Shown: positions 9,501 through 22,329 of the stretch, one piece after another
Layout: each line of letters begins with the position of its first letter
Position numbering within the stretch: the first letter of the stretch is position 1
From: Todiramphus chloris collaris
Taxonomy: Eukaryota > Chordata > Aves > Coraciiformes > Alcedinidae
Assembly (NCBI GenBank): GCA_025345505.1
Contig: JANVCC010000018.1
Location: 38,489,242-38,553,241, forward strand
Length of the DNA stretch: 64,000 nucleotides
Reading direction: 5' to 3'
Program-made: the position numbers and the translations under genes
Notes under the pieces: model-generated
The model's database searches: none
What the model was told of the DNA's origin: nothing
Seen by the model: only the letters and a program-made list of their open reading frames with translations

Positions 9501-12500
9501 TCTCTTGAGATTTCTCCTGTCATCATTGTATGAATTGACCTGGCTTCAATAGCCAGAATGTAGCTTCAATAACCATAACATACCCTACTTGATATTCTGG
9601 AGGACTAGAAATGACTTTGATGAGCCAATCCACACAGATACAACAGAATTAATCTGCCAAACGAAACTCCAAAAACCCAAACAATTAGAATTTAAGGATT
9701 GTTTCCTCAGAGATCAGGAAGCCTTTAGAGGTCTGACCTGGGCTTGTTACTGTCAGGAGGACACGCCAGGAAGACAAAAATGCATTCTGCAGCTCTGATA
9801 CTTGTGAACCAAGGCTTTTTATCTAATTTACCAGACTGGGTCTACTGTTTGATAGCCTATCACAAGGTACAGCCTGCTTGTTCTGCGTGTCCAAAGCTCC
9901 CCTTCTCAGCCTCACACTTGTAGGTCAATGCTTTTCTGTGTCTTCAGGGAGAGCTCAGTGGTTAGCTCTGCACTTCCAACCTCATTGCATCCTGGGCAAT
10001 TTAAGATACGAGTTTAAGTCAGACAAAGTTGAGAGAAAGGTATCATCCCATTTCCTCTTCATACCCCAGGCCCTAGAATTGCTGCTTCCAGTACCCCATC
10101 CCTTTTGCTACATTCCTCCTGACCTGTGCCACATATTTCTTTTGCCTTCCCCCATAGTCACCATCCATAGTCCTTATTTACGCCACGTTACAGCCCTTCT
10201 TCCCTCACTGAAGGAAATAGTTCTCTCATAATGCCTTATTATTCTGCTGTTCTTCTACCACACATCTATCTACATGCATTTGATTTATTTCAAAATTATT
10301 TCCAATGTCCTTTGAGCTTTTGTGCTGAAACTACATTTTCTCTTCATAAATGGAAAACGAGTATCCCAAAGGCTTTAACATGGAACCTGCAGAGTTTTCT
10401 TCCTTTTTGGCCAAGTGTAGAATTTCAACTTTGTAATAGTAGAGATCAAATTCATCTGCAGATGTATGACTTTTTGCTGCATTTAAGTTACCTTCCATAA
10501 AGAGAAAATGGCAACACAGGTGCCATTACATTGTCCACACAGGTAACTGTGATCAATGAACTATGCCTACGCAAAATTAAACTCTTATTTTCAAGACTCC
10601 TCATTTTCACTCTTTATCTTTCAAGAATTAATTTTTATTTCTTTTATTTTTCTTTACTTTCCTGACTACCATGCTGTTTGGGATAAATGTTGAAGCTCGG
10701 AGAGACGTAGCTGGGTACACAAGAATGAACCAGTAACATGTTCAGTGAAATTTCTGCTTCTAGGAAGTGTTGAGGTGAAGAGAGGGGTCAGGTGAGAAGC
10801 CCTGGTTCCGGTGATCCCACTGTCTGGATCACGTAGTCACCATCCTCTATAGTCTTCTGTGCCAGATTTGATGGTAACAGCAGCATATTTCAGAGCATTC
10901 AGAGAATGCACCCTTCCAACAAAAAGGTGTTTTCCCTTCACTGCCCCAGAAGGAGCACCTAGTGAGAGGGCAACCTCCACACCTAAGTATCCCCAAGATT
11001 AAACAGAAACTTCTGTACAGGTAAGACAGCCTGGTTTTATTCCTTTCCCCTGTGGCAACATGGAAGAGTTAACTTGTATTTCTGCTATAAGTGCTTACTT
11101 GCATTCTTCCAAACTGTAGCATTTTTATACCATTTTTAACACAAACAAGCCCTGCTTTTCAAATTCTGTAGGAACACAATGTGAAGATGTGGGGGGAAGG
11201 GTAAAAGTAATCTCGGTCCAGTCTTGCGGTTTTGATCCACATGCCGGCTTAGTCACAGTGTTCTTAGGAAGGGCTTTGCTGACTTTTAACCTTAGTGAGA
11301 TGATTGTGTGGGCTGAGTACTGTGAAGGACGGTGCTTTCCCTGTGGGCAAACACGAGATACTGAAGAAGGTGAAGGAGCAGAAAGCCAGTATGTCATGAT
11401 CAAAGGAAGGAGCAATTTGCTCACTTAGAAACCTTTCTCCATATTGTCTTCCTCAGTTACAGGCTCCCTGACCTCACCTTTTAAGGACCTCTAGCAAGTC
11501 TCCACCTTTCCTTAATTTCCTACTCTGAAGTTACCTTCTTGCTAGAGATGCAAGGAACATGTTTTACACACCCACTAGTAACCAGCAGCACATTCAGTAA
11601 TGTTTTGTTTCACTTCCAGAGAGCATTGGCACCATGTAGACAAAGAAATGACAAGGAAAGAAAAGAATGGAGGGGAAAAAGTTAAAACAATGAGATGCAT
11701 CTTGTGTGTCTGCAATACAGAAGAACACTGGTACATTTGCTTTAACAGATGGAGTTACTATGGCAGGCGCCTTTCAAGAGTGTGCGTATTGCTTTAAGTA
11801 CACATATGCATATAGTTTAAAGTAAAGGTCTAAGTGAGTAAGTAGGAGAGAAAGCCCAGTGCCAAGGCCACGGAGGGAACAGGCTGAGTTCCCTCTGGTG
11901 GCTTGCTTTGGCATTTTGCAGGGGTGGCCCCAAAAGGACCTGTTTTGGGAGTAGCAGCCCATCACTCCTCATTACAACCTTCCCCAGAATCCATGCTTGT
12001 ATTAGGTAGCTGGAGGGTGCAATCACTGGGTAATTCATTGTGAGGGTCTAATTGCAAGTTAATTTGAAGTGAGTTACGTAAACAGATTAAATCAATCCTT
12101 TCCTGTATTTATTTTTCATTAATTCACATGCAGACGCAACCACTCTTAAAAATTCCCTCTGCTGCTTCATCGAGTTGATGTTCACTGCTAATACCTGCTG
12201 TTGCTAATACCTGTATTAGGCAGAGGCTTTGTGAGATCCCAGTGAGTCAGAATAATCTGTGCAATGTCGTCAGGCAGTTTTGGGGAAAGACTTTGCAGAT
12301 GGAAAACACAGCCAAGTAGCAGCTGAAGCTGTATTGGTGGCTCAGTGTAATACACTTATTTTAAATGAACATCAGGCGGTAAATTCATTAGGTCAAAATA
12401 TTGTTGAGCTATTGTTGCACTGTTGCATTAGAACACTTTAAAGGTAGCAAACAAGAAAGAATAGAAGAAAGCAAAACCAAAGTTAATGTTTCTGTTTTTC

Positions 12501-14515
12501 TTCAGCTCATGTTTTACCAAAAAGACAGCTGGAAGACAAAGACAAAATGATTTAGGCAAGAAACCTGTATTTCTAAAAGAAAACATCCGGTGCACTTTTG
12601 GCAGATAGTGTATTTTTGTAAAACACAAACTTTTGACATATTAATTACTCTGTCCCTGGGGTTTTAAAAATATAGAACATCATATTTCCTACTGTGAACT
12701 TATGAACTTTGGAGGAAATTGCAATAACTAGGAGTAAAAATGTAGATTGTTGGTCTCTATCCTGTGCTTTTATCACAGGATACGCAGTGTAGAATTTGCC
12801 TAAGTTAGACACCTATGTCTAACCTCAGCCTCAACTTAGCACTCAGCAAACAGAAAGGGACACGTTCATTTCTGGCAATTGTTTTTACAGCTTTGGAGGA
12901 GATTATAAGCAATTATATGTCTCAAAATTTCACTAGTTTATCTAGGCAGGTACCTGTCATTGTCAGTACTAACCAATAACTAACAGTATAGAGTAGATAG
13001 GTATCAGGTCATTGACCTCCAAAGATATCACCTCTAAGTTCTTAGAGAGTGGCATAAAATCTGATGCTTTTTCATCTTTCCTTCAAACTCTTCTTCTTTT
13101 TAAACATTTGCAATAAATGTGGTTAATTATAGTATTCATCAGTACAGATAAATTGCAGTATTTTTCAGGCCTGCTGGATTTTAGCTTTGGTGATCCTTTG
13201 CAGCAGTATGTTCCATAGACTAGATGCCCATTAAGTGACAAATTTGTTTTTAAATAGTTTATCTGCTGCATGATTGTACAGTCTATATGGCATAAAGAAA
13301 GCCGTCACTTGATTGGCAAAAATGTTTAAGAAAAAAAAAAGAATGAGTCCTTTTGAAGTCCGTTTTTTATTAAAAGTATCCTTTTTGTTGAAATTGAGTT
13401 ATTTTTAATAATAAATATGAAGTTAGAACTAATCAAATTGTATTCTCGGACTGTGTCTGTACTGTATAATCAACACCATCTTGACCAACAGGTTTCAGCT
13501 AAAAGCCATACATTATCAGACTAGAAATCCTCCTTTACATAGAATAAACCAAAAAATATTTCACCTCATCAAAATGTCCTTTGTACTTTTAACAGAAGAA
13601 GAGTAAAATATTGCTTATTTTCCCCAAAAATAATTATCCAGTTGATGAAAACCAAAATGAGGTTGAGTATAAAAACTGCTACTGGGACAAATTCTTTCCC
13701 AGCGTATTGACATTTGCTTTCTAATGCAAAATACTTTCAAACTACAGTTATAATATGATGAAGCCATCATTCAGCGACACATAAAAGTGATGTGTTCAGA
13801 CACAGGTTTCATTACAGCAAAATAGACTTTGCATGCATAAATACACTTTTTAGTCAGTTCCAACTTTTAAAATCAATTTTCCATATGAGATGCCAGATGG
13901 ATACTGTGGCTGGTTTACCTGTGTGTCACCTTTCACTGTTCTTTACATATGCATTTTAACAATGCCCCATGAAACTAGCCTGGCTGTTCTTCTAACCTGG
14001 ATGATCTAATTGAAGTTCAGAGCATGGACCACATTTCAGACTTTTCAGCTTGGCCTTTTGCAGAGTTAGCAGTTTTTTGGAATTGGCATAGCTTTTGACA
14101 GGTTTTGCAAGACTTGACAGTTTAGCCTCAGCTCTGTTCTGGAGGCACACATGACGTCCCTTCTATGTTATAGGTACTTAAGCATCATCTAGATAGAGAA
14201 CATCAGAATCAGACTGCTTCCTCACATGAACAGTCACTATAATTTAATGAATTTCTTGTAGCAGCACTCTTTCTGGACAAATTTTCTGTTGCCAGTGGAA
14301 AGACTTAAGTGTTAGCCTAAATTTAGAGTTCAGAGCATAGTCCATTGTCTTCAAATGAAATACCAAATATCAGTGAGATTCTTCATTGAGTTAATTTCAA
14401 GACAGTGAATGAGTTATCATATGGTTAGTAAGTCTCAACTTTATAATCTGTTATATTCTCTGCTTCTGAGAAATTTAACCATTTGAAACAGGTGTCAATC
14501 ATCTTCAAATGACAG
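3571..14515. other. Intergenic DNA, no gene or recognisable element seen
   Basis: About 11 kb of AT-rich, CpG-poor sequence. Open frames are short (under about 140 codons), lack splice-compatible structure and resemble no family I know. Simple tracts include (GT)6 near 3592 and TTTA/TTA repeats near 6585-6604. If the SRSF12 relic downstream is real, the stretch just below 14.5 kb would be its former 3' UTR and flank. Confidence 0.6.
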
Positions 14516-14856
14516 TCAATAACCAGTTTCATGACAGACACTCTGTGACCTGGAGCATAAGAAAGAATTTGAATGTTGTAATGTTTCCTTGCATTGTGCT
14601 TTTATTTGAACATCAGTGTTCTCTGGGGGGACTGTGACAGAGGTCTCAGCATTGGTGGAGAAAACCTTCGTTTTGTTTCTGAACTGGAGGAACTTTGTTG
14701 GGAGCTTGACCCAGATTTTTTCACATACTTTGACCTTTCTCTTAATGACTCAGATGGTGACTTTGTCCTTGATCACCCTGTTGATCTACAGCATCTTGGA
14801 AGTGACCTGTAGTGGAACTGAGACTGGCTGTGAGAGTGTCATCTGGACTTTGACAG
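14516..14856 (-). pseudogene. SRSF12: SRSF12 relic: decayed last exon encoding the RS-domain C-terminus
   Basis: Human SRSF12 (SRrp35) is an SR-family splicing regulator lying on the minus strand between PNRC1 and PM20D2. This fragment has the same place and strand. Read 14856 downward it gives Ser/Arg-rich peptides: SRTKSPSESLRERSK, then KSGSSSQQSSSSETKRR, matching in order the human stretches SRSKSLQKRSK and KSQSSSPQKQTSSGTKSR as I recall them. Past a C6 run (14624-14629) the frame shifts and reads ENTDVQIKA...QHSNSF..SRSQSV then TGA at 14516-14518, matching human NSETKVQTAKHSHF..SRSRSY and the stop. Two in-frame TGA codons fall where arginine is expected, consistent with CGA-to-TGA decay. 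The RRM exons, which should lie at higher coordinates, were not found by eye, and the 5' part of this exon is lost above about 14856. The plus-strand open frame here (14594-14812) is a shadow. Assignment is from recalled sequence, not alignment. Confidence 0.7.
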
Positions 14857-15649
14857 TCAAAATACAGTATTATTGCAGCACTTATTCAGTAAAACTACAG
14901 TATTTTTTATTGCAGAAATTACATCTAAGGCATGCATCCTTGAGCTATCTTGTCAATTTTGTGAACAATGTTCTTATTTATTGCTTTCCATTTCGAAATC
15001 TATTGAAGTTTTTTAAGTAGCTTTGTCTCATATCTACATATCACACACCACCATTTTTCATATTTAACAATAGTTTCTTTGCATTCAAATTTCTGACATC
15101 TGACTACTCTGGATGTGTGATACAAAATTAGTCATGTGAATATTATGCTGTGAGTCGAGTGTTATCACCAGTGGAATAAGTATAAGTAAACATTTAGGAG
15201 ACTGTATTACTCCTAACAGCTCCGCAGAATAAATTAGCTACTGACATAGTTTTGTGAATCTAATCCTTTGTTCAAAGTCATTTCATAAGAAGTTTTTTAC
15301 ATCCTGCATGCAAGCAGAATATTCCTGTATAAGCACACAATCTGCAGGAGATAAAAGCAAAGGAGATATGTAACAAATGAAAATTTAGGGCCATCTTAGC
15401 CGTGACGCTACATAAAGCCTCATTAATGATTTAATCCCTTATAGTACTGAATGACATGAAGGGCCTTTTACCCTGGGACCTCTACCATATGTTCAGACAG
15501 GTCTCCTGAACTGGTCACTGAGCATGGGTCTCCTTTCCAGACAGCAGGGCATCTTCAGTATCCAGGAGAGGGCATTTGAAGTGCTGGGAGAGGAATTTCC
15601 AAGAGAAATCAAAAGCAAAAAATGCACCCCATATGCAATCAATCTCAGA

Positions 15650-16288
15650 AAATCACATAATCATAGAATTGTCAGGGTTGGAAGGGACCTTAAAGATCAT
15701 CTAGCTCCAAACCCCCTGCCATGGGCAGGGACACCTCCCACTAGAGCAGGTTGCTCAGAGCCCCATCCAGCCTGGGCTTAAAAACTTCCAAGGACGGGGC
15801 TTTCACCACCTCTGGGCAACCTGTTCCAGTGTCTCACCACCCTCATGGGGAAGAAATTCTTCCTAATGTCTGCCCTGAATCGACCTATCTCTAGTTTTAA
15901 TCCATTCCCTCCAGTCCTATCACTGCCCGACAGCCTAAAAAGTCCCTCCCCAGCTTTCTTGTAGGCCCCCTTCAGATACTGGAAGGACACAATAAGGTCT
16001 CCCCAAAGCATTGTCTTCTCCAGACTGAACAACCCCAACTCTCTCAGTCTGTCCTCACAGGAGAGGTGCTCCAGTCCTCTGATCATCCTCATGGCCCTTC
16101 TTTGGACATGTTTCAGCACGTCCATGTCTTTCCTATAATAGGGGCTCCAGAACTGGATGCAGTACTCCAGATGGGGTCTCAAAAGAGTGGAGTAGAGGGG
16201 GAGAATCACTTCCCTCAACCTGCTGGCCATGCTTCTCTTGATGCAGCCCAGGATGCAATTTGCTTTCTGGGCTGCAAGTGTACACTGA
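15650..16288 (-). mobile_element. CR1 LINE, 3' fragment (minus)
   Basis: Starts with AATCATAGAATTGTCAGGGT, the reverse complement of the CR1 tail. On the minus strand it encodes the end of the CR1 reverse-transcriptase ORF ([20 protein letters not shown], then [20 protein letters not shown], then [11 protein letters not shown]). The frame is open for 150 codons (16230-15778), so this is one of the better preserved copies in the window. It is 5'-truncated, as is usual for CR1. Confidence 0.95.
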
Positions 16289-17211
16289 TGTCACCATACG
16301 ATCTAAGGCCTGACTCCATGGACATTTTCACATATGCTTGTTTTCCCATTTAATGACTGGACTTACTGATGTGACAATTCATAACAAAATTAAGCCCATC
16401 CTGAACCTGTCTTCATGCTGAGGGCCTTAACAAACATCCATGTTTGCACTTTAACCAAGAAGTTACAAATAACTTCTCCATAAACTCCATATACACCTTC
16501 ACTGTTTTCATTCCCCCCCCCCATCTATAGTCTGCATCTCACAAAGGATGCTCAGGAGACAAACATGACACATTGTGGTCACCCCATGGACTAGGGCAAG
16601 ACCTGCCCTGTGAGAAGGGTGTGTTGTTCCTCAATACAGTATATATTCATGCAAAGGACTTATTTGTGTCATCTTTCAAGGGAGGAATAAATATGTTTGC
16701 TGCAGGCCATCTATTGGTGAACTCTTCACAGTCTCTGACTTCCCCAGCCAAGAAGGTGATGTCAGTGCTTGCTGCTGTAGGTGGACAGTGATGATTTGTG
16801 CTTGCTTGATGTCTGTGCATAGCAAGACATAGCTGCAGTGCTGCTGTGGTTCCCTGGGGAGTCCAGCAGCCATAGCTGATGGTTTGTAGTAAATGAAGGA
16901 ACAGAAAGAGATGTCATACCTGTTGTAGGAAATAAGATGTATATTTTGAAGATACCTGTGAGTTACTTGAGGTTATGATTTCTTCTTCTCCCTCAAGGCA
17001 AGCATGTAGTTCCAAGGTGGGACATCTGAGATGTTGCTTGTTTAAGCTGAATATCTATGCCATGGGAAGAGCTCCATGTTTATCTGCTGATCTCCATTCA
17101 CACCGTTTATGCCATGTTTGAAGATCTGGAAAGTGGTTTTGGCACTCCAGAAAAATCAGTTTGCTAAGGCTTGCCATATTAAAGTCTAATGCAAACAGTA
17201 ATTCCCAATAC

Positions 17212-17410
17212 TTGACCATAAGGTAATTCAGTCTGGAAGGGACATCAGGAGTCCTCTGCTCCATCCTCACAGCACAATCAACTGCAGGGTCAGACCAGGT
17301 TACTCAGGGCCAATTCTGATCATCTTCAATGGAGCCTGGCAGAAAGTTGGACAACAGACTGCCTTCAATCTCTTCCTGTCATACAGGCTTGTCCTTGTCA
17401 GGGAGTTTAA
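17212..17410 (-). mobile_element. Old CR1 LINE 3' fragment (minus)
   Basis: TCTGGAAGGGACATCAGGAG followed by CAGGGTCAGACCAGGTTACTCAGGG and a degraded 'aacctct-ctgcctt' block matches the antisense CR1 3' end in order, with many differences and small indels. It is much more diverged than the copy at 15.7 kb. Confidence 0.55.
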
Positions 17411-19767
17411 ATGCAGCTCCATAATGCTCACAGTTTGGGAAAGCTTTGACATCAATCTGTCTCTGTTTTCTGCATGTTGAGTTCAAAGGTCTGAAAGGTA
17501 TTAAATCTTTAAGAATGAGCACGGGGAGGATTAAAAAAACCACAATGGATCTTGTGTAAAGTGTTTTAATTCTGCAATTGCAATCGAAAATAAATAAATA
17601 AATACATGGGTATTTAGGATAGAGTCCCTTGAGAGGATTTATCCCAGATTGGTGAGAAAGCATATCCTTATGTCACACACAGACAGCCAAGCACACACCC
17701 TGTACTCATAATTGAAATGAAGATTTATTTAAATTGAAAAAAGTTGAACAGATGAGAAAAAGTAGATGATATGTACTGGATAATTCATTTGTTATATGGT
17801 TCTACAACCACAATAGACAGCTGGCTTGAGATAACTTGTTCCATTTTCCAGGTGGCAAATAGTAGTGTTGCGTTATCTGTCCATAAAATCAAGTGAATAC
17901 GTGCTGGTACCATGACTTTCACAATCATGTTACTCAACAAGCAGAGCTCAGGAAGGTACCTGACCTGTCTACACAGTGTGTCTCACAATATAAAATTTTA
18001 TCCAAGTTTAATTTTGGAAGGATTTATGTGTTCTATGTTTAAGGAAATTCTGGAAACAGCCCAATATGATAGTGAAACGAGGTGATATTTACAAAATAGC
18101 TGGTGAGAAGAGTGAGGACACTTGATGTTATAGGAAAAGGAGTTTAGACATCTTCCCATTTAAACTAGCAGCAGTACTAATAGATGGTAAATGCATTAAA
18201 GCAACTATAAAAGGAGAGTGGAAAAATTTAACAATTACTTTTATGTCTGTGGTGCTGATTCAAAGTACTAGACTATACTTTTTTTCTTTGGAGAATAACA
18301 TTCTTTGTTTGGTTTGTTTCGTTTTTTTTTTTTTTATTATCTACTAAAAGTAAGAAGTGATACTGTAGAATCAAAACCCAGCCTGACTTCAGAAAAGACA
18401 CTGCTAGGGCTGGAAATTTAATTTTGCTCATTCGAGTCACTCAAACCTTGGACTTTCTGCCAATCTGCAAAGTAATCATGCTAGACAGTCTTATGTTAGA
18501 GGCACCTGCTGCTAGGGAGCCCAGATTAATATTACCAGCACATATTGAGTAGGCTACAGAACAAGCAACACATACTAATGATGCCTGGACTGCAAAGTCA
18601 GCTGGCAGCCTCGAGACACCCCATTGTCAGTGTCCCGCGTGCCACAGTTGCTGCAGCTTCCCAGTACCAGCACAGGCATTCCTTGCCAGAGCAACTTTAG
18701 CCTCTCTTTTTCAATTTTATTTATTCCAAAGTAGGTCACTCTGTGCCATCTGTTGACTCTTAAAAGCCACAGAGGTTTCCAGATTCCCTATGGTATTCTG
18801 CAGTTTAACATCTATTTTTCACACCCATTTTTGCTCTACCTAGCTGTTGTATATAGTGAGACTATTGATAACAAAAGCTCATTCAGTCAGGTAACATTCT
18901 TAGCAACTGAGTGCAGGTCTTGGTGGAATATATAGAGGTGAGTATAACAGAACAGGGAGGGAATGCAATAAGAAGGGCCTGATTTTCTTGCTAACGGTGA
19001 ATTCTGGACAACACTTCTTTCAGCAATGTGGTGCTGTTGTCTGTCTGCTTGCTGCTCCTCCAGCAGCTTTGTTGAAAGCTCAAGGAAGCAATCAGACCCA
19101 GGTAGGTGTATCATGGGTTTTGTAAGTTAAATTTGCTTCTCTTGTTCTGTGATGGTGAGCATGTGAAATAATGAGCATTTCTTGTCCATAGTTGTCTCTC
19201 TAACTTCCTTGCACAGCACTTTCAATTCTCTCCCACCTGCCTGTTCAGTGTGGATTACCAGTGCACTGCAAGGATGATTTTTATATGTATATATATTTTT
19301 TTATTATTATTATTTATTTTTTTAAATAGGGCTCTTCATCTGAAGTGATGACATTTGAGTTATCCACAGGTAGATTCCTGCAAAAGCACATCTCCACGTG
19401 TGTCAATCAATGGCATCACAAGTGCCTTTAGCATATGACAGAGTAAGCAGCATTGGTAAGGAGAGGGCAGGTTACACACATAGGATACAAAACATGTATG
19501 AAACATACTACAGAACACACAAATACCTGATGGTGCATGAATATTGTGCATAAGAATGCAAGAGATGAACTTTTCAATTATAGGAATTGTCCCTGGCCAC
19601 CTTGCTACTAACTGGGTGCTGTTTAAGCTATACCTATTTTCCACCTGCTAACGTTGAGCTACCTCTGTTTCCTGTTTCACAAAAAGATTTGGGATATTAG
19701 AAGGAGAGTCAGATCTCTATAAAGTGTAAATGCACCGACCAGATCTGAGATTTATGATAAACTATGA

Positions 19768-19831
19768 AAAGGTAATAAGGTTATGAAGTACAAACTTATT
19801 ACAAAGGTAATAAGGTTATGAAGAACAAACT
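19768..19831 (+). repeat. 29-base direct repeat, two copies 35 bases apart
   Basis: Copies at 19768-19796 and 19803-19831 share AAAGGTAATAAGGTTATGAA and onward, differing at one base (T/A), separated by six bases. This looks like a recent local tandem duplication. Confidence 0.9.
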
Positions 19832-20519
19832 GCAACTTGGGGTCTCTATAATATGTTTAAACACAAAATAGATTAGCTCTAGGCAATGATGAACAGGCTG
19901 GGGGAACTACAAATCAAGCTCATTTGGCCTAGAAACAACTAGAACACATTACCTAAGTTTGCCAGATGTCATTGGGCAATCAGTAAGTTACTTCACCTCA
20001 AAATCATTTTAACCATTAGTTGAAAGCAACACGGATGGGACTATCTTGTTCAGTAATGCAGTTTAACCACAACTGTTTGCAACTTTGAGTACTTGTTCAC
20101 AGGTCTTTGGACATACTGGATGTCCTAGTTTCCTTGGATTTAGAAAAATATTTAAAAATACTTGTTTCATTTCACAGTGATGACTGCGCAAGTTCAACCC
20201 ATCCTAAAACTCTGGCAAAGTGCTGCACATTTTTTCATTGACCTGAAAAAAATCCAACTGCACTCTCAGGAGTTATTCATACACACAAGGTCAGAAAAGT
20301 TCATAGTAATGTAAATTAGAAATATGATTCTTTTTAATAGCCCTGCAGACAAATGTATTTTTTCCTTTTTCACTTACCGGCTTATTTTTTCCAGAACACT
20401 GACATAAACTTGAACAAATCTGCAAACTCACTATACCTGTAAAACTCTTTTTGTCAGCAGTAAACCCAGGAGTATACGTGGTGAGTGCAAACATACTTTG
20501 TGTTTGTTTAAAGATTGAC

Positions 20520-20830
20520 ATGTCGCATAAATTAAATAAAGCCTAAAAAAAATGTGTGTTATAATGACTATTGCCAGTGTGTTATTGCTTTGTGTATTCC
20601 CACTGTAAATAAAGTATGGTTTTGCAAATATTATTTAGAAATTCATATCTTAAGCAAATAATCATTATTAATGAACACCCATAAGGCTTGTTGTGCTCAT
20701 ATTTGCATGGTTGGTACAAAACTTTTCAGTAATAGGAGCAAAAATAATGACTCAAATATAATTTCCCAAGGCATTATGGAAAATGTCAACACTTAATACA
20801 AGTGTTTTTATGATTATGCAATGTATTATA
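20520..20830. other. AT-rich block with clustered homeodomain and octamer-like sites (possible conserved element)
   Basis: Repeat-free AT-rich sequence holding AATAATCATTATTAATG (about 20657-20673, a near-palindromic homeodomain-type cluster) and ATTTGCAT (20701-20708, the POU octamer core). Sequences of this texture are often conserved non-coding elements, but conservation cannot be judged from one genome. Confidence 0.25.
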
Positions 20831-22148
20831 CTTCAAATTAAAAAAAAATTAATAACAAAAAAGCTTTGGGGTAAAGAGATTTGCAATTAGACGCAGTAAG
20901 CTGATGGTTTGCTGTTTCAATAGCTCCTCAGTACCACTAAATCCACAACAAAGTACTTAATAGTAATTTTTGATGCCTAACAGAAGTAATCCATTTAAGA
21001 TTCCTGTGGATTGTAAATACATCATAATTTTGCTGTCTATCTGCAAAATAGTATACTCATATGAACCAAACTAGAGGCTTTCACATAATTTTGTATGAGA
21101 TAAAAATTTCCATCTGTATTTAAATTGAAACATAAAAATAAAGAATTGAATATTGAATTGTTTGAGTAGTTGTCTTCTGTCTGGTTAACACACAAACAGA
21201 TACTGTCTATGAACAAACAGCTGTAACACTTCAAAAACTCAATGAATTAAAAACAAAGATCTGTATGAGTTTCAAAATGCCTTCTTCCTTGAAGGGAAGA
21301 GCTGTGGCCTGACTGTGGTTCTGTTTCAATCAATAGCAGAATTAAACTTTAATTTCTAACAGTGTAGGATGTCATTTTAAATAACCAGTGGCATACATAT
21401 GTTAGGAAAGGGGCATTTTAACATCTGCCTTTTAGAGAGAGAAAGGAAATAGACATCTAAGACACAACCAAATATAACCAATAATATAATAACTAATCAG
21501 ATATAACAAACAAAGGCTCATAGTGTCAGTAATGGAACTGTTATGCATTAAGAGTCTTGATGGGACATCTGTGTGATCAGGCCACTTTCATACAAAGCTT
21601 TTCAAGCTGGTATACCATTATGACTGTAATGATGCTGCCAGTACAGAAATGATACAAATATAATAATTGAGCTATAGTCTACTGTGAAATACATGACCAT
21701 AGTAGAGGTTAAAATACATACATAATTTTAATAGTGTAAGAAATTAAATGGCATGGATGAGGCAGGATGTTTTTATTGGAGGAGTGGGAGGGATTGAAGG
21801 CAGTTTTCTCTAAGGTAAGATATCTGATCTTTGACACTTTCCTTGCTAAAAGAAAAAGAAGTTTGTGTATGAAAGAGAGTGCAAGAAGTCAGTAAGTTTT
21901 GTGTGTTAAGAGTATTGGATGTAAGTAGCATCAAAGGTTGAATTATTTGTTTACATTCTGCTGTGCAAACTTCAAGGGGTCCTACAACAGCTGGTAAGTT
22001 TTATGTAACTCTTCAGAGAGCCAAACCAAAGAAAGAAAGGCAAGTTTATCAAGGCCTGTCTCTTAAAGAGCTCCCTGCCCTAACTGGCAAGGCAACTTTT
22101 CTTGGAGTTAACTGATGTTTCTTGTTAAAAAATCTTACCCCAGTTGGG

Positions 22149-22329
22149 AAAAGAAAAACCAAACCAAATGAACAAAACAACCAACACCAAAACAACAGAA
22201 AAGCACAAACACAGCTCCCCCCAAACAAAACCAAACAAAACCAACCAAACAAAACATAACAACAGCAAAGCAACCGCCCCCAAAAAAACACCAGCAAAAC
22301 ACCACCCCAAAAAAACCCAACCCAAACCA
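22149..22329. repeat. A/C-rich low-complexity tract (G/T-rich on the minus strand)
   Basis: About 180 bases made almost entirely of A and C on the plus strand, in irregular AAAC, AAACC and CCAAC units with C5-C6 runs and hardly any T. On the minus strand it forces spurious hydrophobic open frames rich in F, L, G, C, V and W in several registers. Confidence 0.85.

Noticed and set aside
9878-10231. 117-codon plus-strand open frame
   Set aside because: No domain or conserved pattern recognised; low-complexity Leu/Pro/His composition.
14594-14812. Plus-strand open frame of 72 codons with an acidic, protein-like composition
   Set aside because: It is the antisense of the SRSF12 RS-domain relic: antisense of AGA/TCA-type Ser/Arg codons yields Asp/Leu/Ser-rich peptides.
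22049-22325. Minus-strand hydrophobic 'membrane protein' frames
   Set aside because: Generated by the A/C-rich low-complexity tract in three different registers.
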